Both the position numbers and the translations under genes were made by a program. This document shows positions 44,792 through 53,923 of a DNA stretch of 64,000 nt, in pieces (within the stretch, counting starts at the first letter, position 1; each line of letters opens with the position of its first letter). The DNA is from Clostridium_I sp047718555 (GTDB lineage: Bacteria; Bacillota; Clostridia; Clostridiales; Clostridiaceae), in NCBI RefSeq assembly GCF_047718555.1, contig NZ_JBDNRK010000006.1, positions 53,185 to 117,184 on the forward strand. Reading direction: 5' to 3'. The notes under the pieces are model-generated. The model did no database searches. It was given only the letters and a program-made list of their open reading frames with translations, and was not told the DNA's origin.

Positions 44792-44999
44792 TAAAATATA
44801 ATGAAATAGTGAAGAGCATTTGCGTTTTGCAGATGGACAATTATTTATAGATTCATTTACTATGGAATTAAAAATAGGAGAAAGGGTAAGCAATAAAGAT
44901 AAACCCACTGTGATTTTATGTAAAATTGTGAAAATTGGGGTGCATTATTCGAAGTATCTCAAAGAATAGGTATCAATATAATTTAAAGGAGTAGCTTGC

Positions 45000-46253
45000 A
45001 TGGATAAATATAAAAATGATGATGTTATAAAAATTATTTATAACTCAAAAAGTATATCTGATGGCATTATTGCCGGAAAAGCATCACAGAACTTTGTAAC
45101 TATGGAAAAAGAGTTAAGCTCTTTAAATGTACAACGCGGTGGAGGTAAAGGTTTAAAAGGGTTTGTATTTGAATACTCAGATGTCGCTACGGAAAATGCT
45201 AAAAACGTACATAACGGCAATATGCAACGATTAGAAGTCATCAACGATAATGGGGTTGCAGATATTAAAGTAATTCAAGCAAATGGAACTGTAGAATACC
45301 AACAAGCTAAGTGCGGATATGAAACAAGACCTAATGTGGTTGACAATCTTAAATATGAAAATGATACTATAGTTATTGATAAAGGTAACACAACATTAAA
45401 GAATAGATTAGAAAAAAATAATCACAATTTTAGAGAATCTGACATTTCAAAAAAAGAAGTAGAAAATGTGTCTAAATTAATGCAAGCTGAAGGTGAATTA
45501 ACTGGAAGCACCACAGCTACAATATCATCTAAATTGTATGCTTGTAGTAAAATTATGGAAGAAGCGAATAAAATCGGCTTAAATGCTGCTAAAGGAGCTG
45601 GTGCTTTTACTGCTGGATTAAGTATGGGAAAAAACTTCTATGAATTTATTGAAGGCAATATGGACTTGGTTGAGTTAGCAACAGCGGTTGGTAAAGATAC
45701 GGCAATTGCTGCAGCAGGAGCATATGGAACAGCAGCAACTACTTCATTAGCTGTTTCTACCGGAATACCATCATTGATAGGAGGAGTAATTATACAGACT
45801 CCAGTATTAGGGGCAATAGGAACAACTGTTGTTCAAATAGGTTCAGCCATAACTGCTTTAATTCCAGTAGCAGCTGGTCCTCTATTTGTATTAGGTTTGT
45901 CTATTGGTGCCGCAATAACCACATTTAAATTAATTAAAAACTATTTAACTTTTAATAAAAATGATAATAAAAAACTATCTGAAGTATCAAGAATTGCAAC
46001 TCAAGCTTTATATGTAATGAAACAAGAACGTACAATTTTGAAGGAAATGATTTCAGAAGAATATGCATATTGGGATGAGCAATTTAATACAGGATTTGAA
46101 GAAATTTTTAACTCCGCTGTTTTAAATGACTCAAACGGCATTGCTAACGGAATAGACAGAATTTTAAATGTCTTTGGAGAAAATGTTAGATTTAAGAACA
46201 ATGAGGAATTTGATGCGTTTTTTGATTCTGAAAATCGAGTTTTTTCATTCTAA
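45000..46253 (+). CDS. Cassette gene 1: nuclease-like N-domain plus glycine/alanine-rich membrane segment
   Basis: 417 residues, ribosome binding site aaaggag. The N-terminal 110 residues contain K-G-F-V-F-E58, G-V-A-D88-I-K-V and Y-Q-Q-A-K104, compatible with a degenerate PD-(D/E)XK fold with a Q-x-K site. Residues about 228-312 are a long hydrophobic, Gly/Ala-rich stretch with three or four possible membrane helices. The C-terminus (315-417) is charged. This combination suggests an effector that acts at the membrane and on nucleic acid, but no family is recognised. First of three closely spaced genes. Confidence 0.72.
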   Translation: MDKYKNDDVIKIIYNSKSISDGIIAGKASQNFVTMEKELSSLNVQRGGGKGLKGFVFEYSDVATENAKNVHNGNMQRLEVINDNGVADIKVIQANGTVEYQQAKCGYETRPNVVDNLKYENDTIVIDKGNTTLKNRLEKNNHNFRESDISKKEVENVSKLMQAEGELTGSTTATISSKLYACSKIMEEANKIGLNAAKGAGAFTAGLSMGKNFYEFIEGNMDLVELATAVGKDTAIAAAGAYGTAATTSLAVSTGIPSLIGGVIIQTPVLGAIGTTVVQIGSAITALIPVAAGPLFVLGLSIGAAITTFKLIKNYLTFNKNDNKKLSEVSRIATQALYVMKQERTILKEMISEEYAYWDEQFNTGFEEIFNSAVLNDSNGIANGIDRILNVFGENVRFKNNEEFDAFFDSENRVFSF

Positions 46254-46270
46254 ATGAGAGGAGATAAAAT

Positions 46271-47071
46271 GTGTTTATATTAGATATGATTAGAGCTGAT
46301 AAATATAATGCTCAAGCCGATAAAACAAATATTAAGGCTTTAAATAAATTGGGTGATGCACAACGTGAGCAACAAAAAGAAGAAGAAAAAACACGTCTTG
46401 CATTGGAAAAGTTAGCAAATCGAAAAAAAGGTATAATGCAAACATCAATAAGCAATTTTATTCAGTTGTATGAGAAGATTATGCTTATTGAATTTAAAGA
46501 ATCTGATGAAATAGATAAAATTAGAGCGAATTCATTTTCGCCAGCGGTTATAGATGAAATGAGGTCAATGGTAACAGTTTCTGGCTTTACTTTAAATTCA
46601 AGCCAAACAGTTTCAACTTTTTTAATTGGTTTTCTAAAATTTGGAGGATTAACAGGTGGAGTATCGAATGTTATAGCAAAAGAAGCTGAACTTTATGCAG
46701 ATGCAGCTCGGATGAGAAAGAAGGCAATTGATGTTAGCGTTTCACAATCTGAAACCATAAAAGTTGTATTAGATGGTATTTTTCAGCGAGCGGAACGTAT
46801 GTCTATGCTACTTGCTAAATTGAATATATTATTTAGAAAAAGCATTGAAGTAACAAGTGAAATCATTGAGCGTAACGGCAAAAATGGTGCAAATTATAAC
46901 CGTCAAGACAGAGATTGCATAAAAAACTGTTTAATCTTTGCCGATGCTATAAAAAAGGTACTTGCAACCCCACTTATGGATGAGAACGGTGCAATAACCG
47001 AACAATCCATGAAAGCAATAGAAACTGGAGAAAAATACTTATCACAAATACAAGAAATAATAAATTCTTAG
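46271..47071 (+). CDS. Cassette gene 2: helical protein with a central hydrophobic segment
   Basis: 266 residues; GTG start behind aggaga (an ATG two bases earlier is out of frame). Strong coiled coil at about 12-55 (A-D-K-T-N-I-K-A-L-N-K-L-G...E-E-E-K-T-R), a hydrophobic hairpin-like segment T-F-L-I-G-F-L-K-F-G-G-L-T-G-G near 117-131, then long helices to the end. The helix-hydrophobic-helix plan resembles alpha-pore-forming or membrane-remodelling proteins, by analogy only. Starts 17 bp after gene 1 stop and ends 13 bp before gene 3. Confidence 0.7.
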   Translation: MFILDMIRADKYNAQADKTNIKALNKLGDAQREQQKEEEKTRLALEKLANRKKGIMQTSISNFIQLYEKIMLIEFKESDEIDKIRANSFSPAVIDEMRSMVTVSGFTLNSSQTVSTFLIGFLKFGGLTGGVSNVIAKEAELYADAARMRKKAIDVSVSQSETIKVVLDGIFQRAERMSMLLAKLNILFRKSIEVTSEIIERNGKNGANYNRQDRDCIKNCLIFADAIKKVLATPLMDENGAITEQSMKAIETGEKYLSQIQEIINS

Positions 47072-47084
47072 GAGGAAAAATAAT

Positions 47085-48230
47085 ATGTTAAGTTCGTTTT
47101 TTTCAAATATATCAAAGGTAACTGAGGAATTATCCAACAAAAGCGTAGAAAACAATAGCGAAGTAAAAGCAGAATCTACCGATGTTGCAAAAGCAGTACA
47201 GATTGACAATAATGGAACAGCAATCTTAAAGAAAATAGTAATATCGAATGAATGTCAAGCTTGTGGTAGCTGTTCGTTATCTACTCAATTAATAAAAGAA
47301 AGCGCCAACGGAAAAGCTGAACCAGTTGAACCAGCAATAGTTGACGATAAAAATTTAGCAAGCGTACAATCTGTTATAAATTCCTGCCCTGCTAAAGCTA
47401 TTTCCTTAGCAAATATCGGTTTTACAAACTCTACAGGCAAAGCTGGTTTAAATGAGCTTAAACAAATAATTATCGATAGAATAAAAAATTATAAATACTC
47501 ATATCCAAACCGAAAAGAGTATGAGTTTAACAAGTCTGAATATTCTGCTCCAACTGCATACGGCAGTGGCGAGTATAGGTATGACTATAAGTCCAGTGAC
47601 AAAGCAGAACAAGCTGGGTTGAAAGAGTTTGATAGAGTAATGTATTCACAAAGCAAAGCGATTATTATGCAAATTCTTGTTGATTACAAAAATAAGAAGT
47701 TGCGCAAATATTCATATTATGATACAGAAGTTGGAAATTATTATTATGATTTCAATAGACAAATGGAGCAATTACTCAAGCAAATTGTAGCTGAAGCCAA
47801 AGCTTTATCAAACGGTAAAATTAACTTTCCAAAAGACATAGATACATTTGAAGTAACTCCTCAATTTGGAATTTCAGGTGATGCGATGAATAGAGAATTA
47901 TACGTTTATCAACTTCGCCATATTGAAGAATTATGGTTTGTTCAAAATATTATGAATGAGCGTGAATCTTTGAGTTGGTATCAAACATATATTGACACTG
48001 ATGATACAGAAGATAGTCGTGGGAAATATATGTACTGTTATAAAAATATTTCCGAGGCCTGTAGCAAATTTGGCGGATATTTGTTAAATGACACACAGTA
48101 TGTAATGACTGGCAGTGATGGCGTTCAACCTTTAGTTGAGGCTGCATTGAAAAAATTCTATGAAGATGCAAAAAAAGTTGTTGATGCGAAAGTTGATGCA
48201 TTGATAAAAGCTATTGATAGTTTCAAATAA
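47085..48230 (+). CDS. Cassette gene 3: [4Fe-4S] ferredoxin-domain protein with unknown C-terminal domain
   Basis: 381 residues behind taggagg. C57-Q-A-C60-G-S-C63 followed by S-C101-P-A-K-A-I is a complete single-cluster [4Fe-4S] ferredoxin pattern (C-x2-C-x2-C-xn-C-P). Residues about 130-381 form a helical, aromatic-rich domain (Y-K-Y-S-Y-P-N-R-K-E-Y) with no recognised family. The Fe-S part could sense redox or carry electrons to its partners. Followed by a terminator-like hairpin at 48293-48311. Confidence 0.75.
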   Translation: MLSSFFSNISKVTEELSNKSVENNSEVKAESTDVAKAVQIDNNGTAILKKIVISNECQACGSCSLSTQLIKESANGKAEPVEPAIVDDKNLASVQSVINSCPAKAISLANIGFTNSTGKAGLNELKQIIIDRIKNYKYSYPNRKEYEFNKSEYSAPTAYGSGEYRYDYKSSDKAEQAGLKEFDRVMYSQSKAIIMQILVDYKNKKLRKYSYYDTEVGNYYYDFNRQMEQLLKQIVAEAKALSNGKINFPKDIDTFEVTPQFGISGDAMNRELYVYQLRHIEELWFVQNIMNERESLSWYQTYIDTDDTEDSRGKYMYCYKNISEACSKFGGYLLNDTQYVMTGSDGVQPLVEAALKKFYEDAKKVVDAKVDALIKAIDSFK

Positions 48231-48292
48231 TATATATAGTCCGAAATATGAAAAAAGAATGACTGCTTCATGGATTGTAATTTAGTAGAAAC

Positions 48293-48311
48293 AAAAACTG
48301 TAGCAGTTTTT
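48293..48311 (+). terminator. Terminator after the three-gene cassette
   Basis: AAAAACTG and CAGTTTTT form a perfect 8-bp stem with a 3-base loop. It isolates the cassette from the next genes. Confidence 0.65.
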
Positions 48312-48371
48312 GTAAGATGCCAGAGACACCTTTCGAAAATTGGAAATGCAATTTTAAATTTTTGTTGCTAA

Positions 48372-48872
48372 ATGAAGAGTAACATCAACGATAATGACTA
48401 TGGAATAACCGTTGATATGCTTGAACAGATGAACGATCTTAGAGTTACTGATGGGAAAATCGATGATATAATCAACTCCGAAAAAGGCAGTCGTGTTGCA
48501 GGTGAAGCTCTGTATTTCTTAGGGGCTGATTGGATAAATAAAAACTTCAAATATGAACAAGACCATTTGCATCCGTATGACCGATTTGACAGCACAAAAC
48601 CTATATCTGTTTCTATGGATGATTGGCGTAGATGGAGAGGTAACAGAAATAGATTGCCGAATCTTCAACTGCTTGAGGGAAGAAGTAATGGAAGTAAAAA
48701 TGCTATGCGTCTTGTCGATTATTATAATGATATGAATGATGAGCAAAAAACTGAATTCCGCAGAGAAGCAATTATTCCAGACGGAGTTTCTCTTGAATTA
48801 GAGAGTTTTGAAGAGTTCTATGAAAAGAGAAAAGCATTATTGACCGCAAGAATACGTCAGTTACTTGGCTGA
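48372..48872 (+). pseudogene. HNH/DUF1524-like C-terminal fragment of a DUF262-type protein
   Basis: 166 residues from an ATG that has no ribosome binding site. It holds Y-E-Q-D-H-L-H-P-Y near 62-70 and N-R-L-P-N-L-Q-L-L-E-G near 93-103, the HNH (His-Asn) core of DUF1524 domains that end DUF262/GmrSD-type modification-dependent nucleases. The expected N-terminal DUF262 part is absent. Most likely a truncated remnant of a restriction gene, though it could be expressed as a small nuclease. Confidence 0.65.
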
Positions 48873-48897
48873 TTTAATTTGAAAGGAGTAGTGGCAA

Positions 48898-51834
48898 ATG
48901 AACATTAATTCGTGGAATGGACAACTTGAAAACACATCTGTGCAATTCGACTTTTGTACAGATACGTATAAAACAATTGCTGTGACTCCTATCGACTCAA
49001 TAAAATCTGTATATGATGCCGAATACATTAAAGCGGATAAACTTGATTATCTCGTAGCAGCTTCAAGCGGGATGCTGACAGCATTGATAGATGTACTGTG
49101 GGTTGGAGAATTTTCGCTAAGGTATGCACAAGATGTAGGAACGGAGCAGATTGAAAAGTTAGTCATTGCAATTGCGAAAGAAAAGGGTTGCAAGAAAGAG
49201 GATATAAAGGGTTGTATTGGCTATTTGGAAGATAAATACCCTATGGCTGCCGACAAAGTAACAAATGACTTTGGTGGTGGACGGCAGCATCACTTACGTG
49301 ATTTTTCACATCATGCATCCCCTTTTGGGTTGATTTGCTCGATTCTGAATCAATTTACCGGAAAGGGTTATGGGACAGATACTGAAGGAAAAATAATCAC
49401 TCCTGACATTCCGCAAACAGACACTTTGGGAAACACTTTTGAAGAAAAAATCATGTTTGGGGTTGTCGACTGGGCATTTCATCTTATTAGTGATATGGCT
49501 GGCTCAAGTGGTAGTTCAGGACGAGGAACAGGAATCCCAGGCCCATTGTTGTCTTTAGCGAAAGTTTTATCAGCTACTCCACTTTTTCATGATTTAAAAG
49601 TACAATATAAAGGCGATGATATTGCCTTTTCAGCATGGGTTTCTAAATTGTTTAACGGCACTGCTTTTGAACATACCAGCAATAAAGACTTGATACGCTT
49701 TGATTTGAGAACAGAACTTGGTATATCCAATTTTGCTGTTAAACAATCGGTTCCAGTGATTATAAATCAATGCATTGTAAGAAGTTTTTATTTTATCAGA
49801 CGTCTGGCACAAGAATATTCTGAAAAGAAAATTTCATCATTGGCGGATTGTAAACAGCTGGAATATAAAAAGATTCTTCCGTTTAATAATCGCTGTATTG
49901 TCCGTATGATAACAATTGCTACAGGAACTTTTTCTGTTGTTGATAGTGCTGATGCTGTAATTAGAGCAAAATTAAGAAATCCGAAAGATAATGTAAAAAC
50001 CATATCTGATACATTGTTGAGATTGAATTTTGTTGGTATAGGAGCATTTGCATTCTCGATTAAAAATGAAGTGAAGTATGTAGCTCAGGATGTCCAAAAA
50101 TTTATGAACAAAAATACAAAGGCACAGATGCTATTGGAACAGAGGGCACAATCGGAAGATGTTTTCCAAAGCATAGATATAGAGGTGGATATGGATAATA
50201 GCGGATTATATGAGTATGCTTTTGGCTGTATGTATAATCATGTAAAGAAATGTAAAGATGATATGATGCAGGCTCAAAACGTGATGTTGTCTATGCAACG
50301 TCCGGTAGTAGTGATGTCTGATGACAATACACAGCTATACAATGCGGTTACTAAAATGAGTAGACATTCGCTTATCGTTGAAACCGAAGAATTGGTAATG
50401 CGATTGTTTACACTTAACAACGTAAGCTATGAACCATTTGAAGGTGATGAAAAATATAGCAAGTATATGCCTTTCGTCAGAATCGAAGATGGAAAACGCA
50501 TAGCCTATCATTTTTCGTCAAGTTTGACAGAAAGAATTAATGGTTGGGAACAATTACAAGAAAAGTACAATCTTGATGGCATCAAAGTTGTGGCTCTTGT
50601 TGAAGTGCAGGGGGACAAAAGCACTCTAAACAGTATAGTAAATAATGAAATAAGGCTTACAGGTGGTTTTGTGACATACGAAACTATAGAATCTGTATTT
50701 GCCCTGTTAGGAGAAGATGAGTATCGTATATACAAGAAATACTGCGATAGGTTTAATAATTCGGTAAGAGAACTTATTGGGTATAGTACAGTAACTATTC
50801 CGTCAGTTGATATGTTGCATTCATTTAAGATGAACACGGCTGAGGTTATAAAAAAATTCGATTATCAAAAATATGTACCAGAGCTATTTAGTTCACAGAC
50901 CGATATAATAAAGCATAATTTCTTTGAGCGAGAATTATATAGGATTATCCTTGGTGATTCAGATCTGGCAGAAAGCTTTTTGAGTTCAGAGTGGTACTTC
51001 TCAATGCATATGGTAACAAGTGGATTAGAGCAGACCGCAATTGTTGCGGGATACTTAAAATCCATAGAGCAACTTCTGTATAAAATAGTTTGTCTTTCGA
51101 TAAATACTGGGAAGGAAATTAAGAAAAAGGATAGCAGAGAGTATATTGAATATACAAGCGAAAATGCGTCTCGAACGGACATCACGTTGGGAAGTCTCAT
51201 TGGTTATGTGAAACACTATCCAGAATTATGGGATGTAAATAAATTTTCCAGATATTATATCGCAGATAAATTAGCTGAGTATAGAAAAACGTATAGAAAT
51301 GACCATTTCCATAAGGATAACGTATATGATATCAAAGAGATTAAGGAAATCAGGGAGAATACAATAGTTTTATTCTATTTGCTCCTTGGCGGTTGTTCCA
51401 TTAGTGATAATCAAGTTTCTGAGTTCGATTTATATTATGAAACAAGCGATGCACAGGAAAGCTTGAAATATGACCAGTTAGAAAATTGGCTTAATAGGAT
51501 ACTCGGTGGTGACATATTGCTTGATGGCAAAATTCCTATATATTTTATGTTTAAAAATTATGGGCAAACATCATGGGAGCTGCAGTTCAACACGGTAAAA
51601 GGGTTTAATGAAAAATTACTACCAGAGGATATGAAATATCCATATGTTTGTGATTCGCTGTATTGGCCGGCATTGCTTGATGAACAAGAAGCTGAAAGGG
51701 ACGTTATTCAGTTCTTAATGTCTTATCTTAAAAACGGTAAATATGCAGCTAAATTAAAAGGGCATAGTTTGATTGCTGTTGGGAGATTTGGGCATCATCA
51801 GATTATATACGAAAATAGGAAAAATACACAGTAA
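48898..51834 (+). CDS. Large histidine-motif protein of a putative defence pair
   Basis: 978 residues, ribosome binding site aaaggag. The N-terminal about 220 residues are conserved-looking: a hydrophobic helix D-Y-L-V-A-A-S-S-G-M-L-T-A-L-I-D (50-65), Q-H-H-L-R-D-F-S-H-H (130-139) and D-W-A-F-H-L-I-S-D-M-A-G-S-S (191-204), a set of His/Asp residues that could bind metal as in helical phospholipase C-like or HD-like hydrolases. The remaining 700 residues are mixed helices and strands with no recognised family. The next gene starts 42 bp downstream and looks Abi-like. Confidence 0.7.
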   Translation: MNINSWNGQLENTSVQFDFCTDTYKTIAVTPIDSIKSVYDAEYIKADKLDYLVAASSGMLTALIDVLWVGEFSLRYAQDVGTEQIEKLVIAIAKEKGCKKEDIKGCIGYLEDKYPMAADKVTNDFGGGRQHHLRDFSHHASPFGLICSILNQFTGKGYGTDTEGKIITPDIPQTDTLGNTFEEKIMFGVVDWAFHLISDMAGSSGSSGRGTGIPGPLLSLAKVLSATPLFHDLKVQYKGDDIAFSAWVSKLFNGTAFEHTSNKDLIRFDLRTELGISNFAVKQSVPVIINQCIVRSFYFIRRLAQEYSEKKISSLADCKQLEYKKILPFNNRCIVRMITIATGTFSVVDSADAVIRAKLRNPKDNVKTISDTLLRLNFVGIGAFAFSIKNEVKYVAQDVQKFMNKNTKAQMLLEQRAQSEDVFQSIDIEVDMDNSGLYEYAFGCMYNHVKKCKDDMMQAQNVMLSMQRPVVVMSDDNTQLYNAVTKMSRHSLIVETEELVMRLFTLNNVSYEPFEGDEKYSKYMPFVRIEDGKRIAYHFSSSLTERINGWEQLQEKYNLDGIKVVALVEVQGDKSTLNSIVNNEIRLTGGFVTYETIESVFALLGEDEYRIYKKYCDRFNNSVRELIGYSTVTIPSVDMLHSFKMNTAEVIKKFDYQKYVPELFSSQTDIIKHNFFERELYRIILGDSDLAESFLSSEWYFSMHMVTSGLEQTAIVAGYLKSIEQLLYKIVCLSINTGKEIKKKDSREYIEYTSENASRTDITLGSLIGYVKHYPELWDVNKFSRYYIADKLAEYRKTYRNDHFHKDNVYDIKEIKEIRENTIVLFYLLLGGCSISDNQVSEFDLYYETSDAQESLKYDQLENWLNRILGGDILLDGKIPIYFMFKNYGQTSWELQFNTVKGFNEKLLPEDMKYPYVCDSLYWPALLDEQEAERDVIQFLMSYLKNGKYAAKLKGHSLIAVGRFGHHQIIYENRKNTQ

Positions 51835-51875
51835 GCATGATGTGGCTTGCTGAAGCATCACAAGGAGGATTTGAT

Positions 51876-52790
51876 ATGAATAACAAAGAGATAATTCTAT
51901 CAAAAATAGCGGAAATATTAAGTAGAAGAGGCTTCCTTATAAAGAGTAATTCGGAATTTAAATCAAGACTTAAATGTGTAGGATTGGGCGAGTATTTTGA
52001 AAAGTACGCTGATTATCTGATTCCATATTATTATAATAATGGATATGCACATAAATTTGAGAACCCGAACGAGGAATATGATGTATTCCTTGGATTGGAC
52101 AGCATTTTTAACGATTTGTATCACGAAGGGAAAAACGGCGAGATTATATCTTTACTGAAGGAACTAACAAAATCGTTTAATGTTGGATATATTACAGAAG
52201 AATTGGCTACGGATTTTGAGGAATTGGCAAACCTTTATGAGTTGCTTGGTTTATCAATAAGTATTGATTGTGACAGAGTAATTGTGACAACCTGTATGAC
52301 AAGCAATGAGAAAAGAGTTGTTGAATTGTTTTCTGTGGAAAATTGGTTAAAACAAAACCACAGAGAAGTATATGATTCTTATGAGTCGGCTATTGATGCG
52401 TATACTCAAGGACACGCAGGAGCGTGTATTGAATCATGCAGAACTTGTTTAGTAAGTATCTTTTCAAAATATAAGGGTACAGAAGATTTTGCTAAGTGGA
52501 TGAGAGGAATATATAATACCAGTGGTGAAAATACAGTTTCTACTGCACAGGATTTGTCTCAGGCATTAAATACAGACCTTCGAAAAGATGATTTGGCAGA
52601 TTTCTTTTATGAAAATCGTGCAGGTAAATTAACTAAAACAAAAGCAATCTACATGATTTATTCAATGATGTCAGATTACGGTACGCATAGAAATGAAGCC
52701 ACTCAAGAGAATCCTACTTTAGAAGATGTATTATTCTCATTGCGATTGATGGATAGCATTCTCTTTTGGGTATATTCAAAGAAAAAGTAG
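51876..52790 (+). CDS. Abortive-infection/HEPN-like C-terminal domain protein
   Basis: 304 residues; ATG at 51876 has the ribosome binding site aaggagga, unlike the upstream in-frame starts. N-terminal helical region (about 1-165) of unknown family. C-terminal region (about 170-304) has S-Y-E-S-A-I-D-A-Y-T-Q-G-H-A-G-A-C-I-E-S-C-R and S-D-Y-G-T-H-R-N-E, the pattern of Abi_C/HEPN-type helical bundles found in abortive infection proteins. Probably co-transcribed with the 978-residue gene as an effector or partner. Confidence 0.75.
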   Translation: MNNKEIILSKIAEILSRRGFLIKSNSEFKSRLKCVGLGEYFEKYADYLIPYYYNNGYAHKFENPNEEYDVFLGLDSIFNDLYHEGKNGEIISLLKELTKSFNVGYITEELATDFEELANLYELLGLSISIDCDRVIVTTCMTSNEKRVVELFSVENWLKQNHREVYDSYESAIDAYTQGHAGACIESCRTCLVSIFSKYKGTEDFAKWMRGIYNTSGENTVSTAQDLSQALNTDLRKDDLADFFYENRAGKLTKTKAIYMIYSMMSDYGTHRNEATQENPTLEDVLFSLRLMDSILFWVYSKKK

Positions 52791-52926
52791 TGGATATGTT
52801 TCCACGAACACAAGAAATGGCAGTGGATATGTTCCCACAAACGGAAGGTTGGCGGAGTATGGAATAGACGTACTTCCTATCCTCTCAAGCCACCTCGAGT
52901 GTGTTGTGAAGATAGTAAAGAAATAG
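52790..52926 (+). pseudogene. Tandem 3'-end scars of a rumA/rlmD-type 23S rRNA methyltransferase gene
   Basis: Reading from 52790 gives V-D-M-F-P-R-T-Q-E-M-A-V-D-M-F-P-Q-T-E before a stop: the V-D-M-F-P-x-T motif is duplicated 33 bp apart (52790 and 52823). In another frame the end L-S-S-H-L-E-C-V-V-K-I-V-K-K stops at 52924-52926. V-D-M-F-P-x-T...H-V-E-C/T-V-V is the C-terminal signature of RumA/RlmD. No gene body is present. It looks like remains of att sites or of a partly replaced 3' end. Confidence 0.6.
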
Positions 52927-53124
52927 GCTGATATCAAAGGCTTTACGGATTTTAAGTGAATATTTGAGTGTGTTTTATATTCCTTCATACTACGGTAAAA
53001 TGTACACTAATGATTTAGATGAAGTTAAGAAAGAGAGATTCAAATTGAATTGATGAAAAGTGTCTAATTTTAAAAAATCCAAAACCAACAGGATTTAAAC
53101 AGATTTTTTAAAAGATAAAACTCT

Positions 53125-53313
53125 ATGGAAAAATATACAAAAGAAGAATTGATAGAAGCACTACCCCCAGTATCTTCAATAATCAGTAAATGTGAAAAAG
53201 CACAGCTAAAATTTGCGGAGGGTACCTTTCATCGCATTCGCCTTGAGAATATAATTTAAACACTGTATATTTCAAAATCATTAATAATAGATGAAATTAG
53301 CAAAAGAGGTTAA
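53125..53313 (+). pseudogene. Frameshifted small conserved protein
   Basis: ATG at 53125 starts M-E-K-Y-T-K-E-E-L-I-E-A-L...I-S-K-C-E-K-A-Q-L-K-F-A-E-G-T and stops at 53257-53259. The expected continuation L-Y-I-S-K-S-L-I-I-D-E-I-S-K-R-G lies in another frame up to TAA 53311-53313. The order matches a common small Firmicutes protein of unknown function, broken here by a frameshift. Confidence 0.6.
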
Positions 53314-53358
53314 TTTTCAGTTTTTTGGTGAGCTTATAAAAATAAAGGAAACTTATGT

Positions 53359-53386
53359 TTGAGCCAACTATTTTTCGTGATATAAT
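53359..53386 (+). promoter_or_regulatory. Promoter of the DUF2200 gene
   Basis: TTGAGC (53359-53364), 16-bp spacer, TATAAT (53381-53386), 29 bp before the start codon. Confidence 0.7.
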
Positions 53387-53415
53387 AAAGAAAATTACAT
53401 AAGTGAGGGTGTATC

Positions 53416-53766
53416 ATGACCAAACATAATATCTATACAATGAGTGTAGCAAGTGTCTATCCCCTTTATGTTACGAAGGCGGGGAAAAAAGGACGTACGA
53501 AAACAGAAGTTGATGAAATCATCCGTTGGTTGACAGGATATAGCCAGGAAGAGTTAGAAGCTCAACTGGAAAAACAGACAGATTTTGAGACTTTCTTTGT
53601 GGAAGCTCCACAACTGAATCCTTTGAGAACTTTGATTAAAGGTGTGGTCTGTGGTGTCAGAGTGGAAGACATTGAAGAACCAACTATGCAGGAAATTCGC
53701 TATTTAGATAAGCTAATTGATGAGTTAGCAAAGGGAAAAGCGATGGATAAGATTTTGCGGAAATAA
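53416..53766 (+). CDS. DUF2200 family protein
   Basis: 116 residues. I-Y-T-M-S-V-A-S-V-Y-P-L-Y-V-T-K-A-x-K-K-G-R-T-K-x-E-V-D-E-I-I-x-W-L-T-G-Y is the DUF2200 opening, followed by a helical body, with F-F-x-E-A-P near 61-66 and the C-terminal M-x-x-I-R-x-L-D-K-L-I-D-E-L-A-K-G-K. Conserved in many bacteria; function unknown. Own promoter and terminator, single gene. Confidence 0.93.
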   Translation: MTKHNIYTMSVASVYPLYVTKAGKKGRTKTEVDEIIRWLTGYSQEELEAQLEKQTDFETFFVEAPQLNPLRTLIKGVVCGVRVEDIEEPTMQEIRYLDKLIDELAKGKAMDKILRK

Positions 53767-53773
53767 TAATTAA

Positions 53774-53828
53774 AACGAAGAAACACTGATTCTATATGCA
53801 AAATATAAAAGAATTGGTGTTTTTCGTT
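53774..53828 (+). terminator. Terminator of the DUF2200 gene
   Basis: AACGAAGAAACACTGATTCT at 53774-53793 pairs imperfectly with 53809-53828 (AGAATTGGTGTTTTTCGTT region), a long hairpin with an internal T run. Confidence 0.7.
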
Positions 53829-53923
53829 TATTTGGAATAATCTTGAAGCTTAAGGAAGATAACCTTGGTGCCTGGCATCAAAGCTATTATGGTACCAGTG
53901 ATTTAAATTTTGGGAATTCTATA

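Noticed and set aside
44826..44969. 47-codon open frame between the RES gene and the cassette
   Set aside because: No start codon with ribosome binding site and no recognised family; noted only as a possible decayed remnant.
52776..52988. Minus-strand frame over the rumA-like scars
   Set aside because: Low-complexity repeats (F-V-x-T-Y-P-L) arise from the tandem scars read backwards; no start signal.
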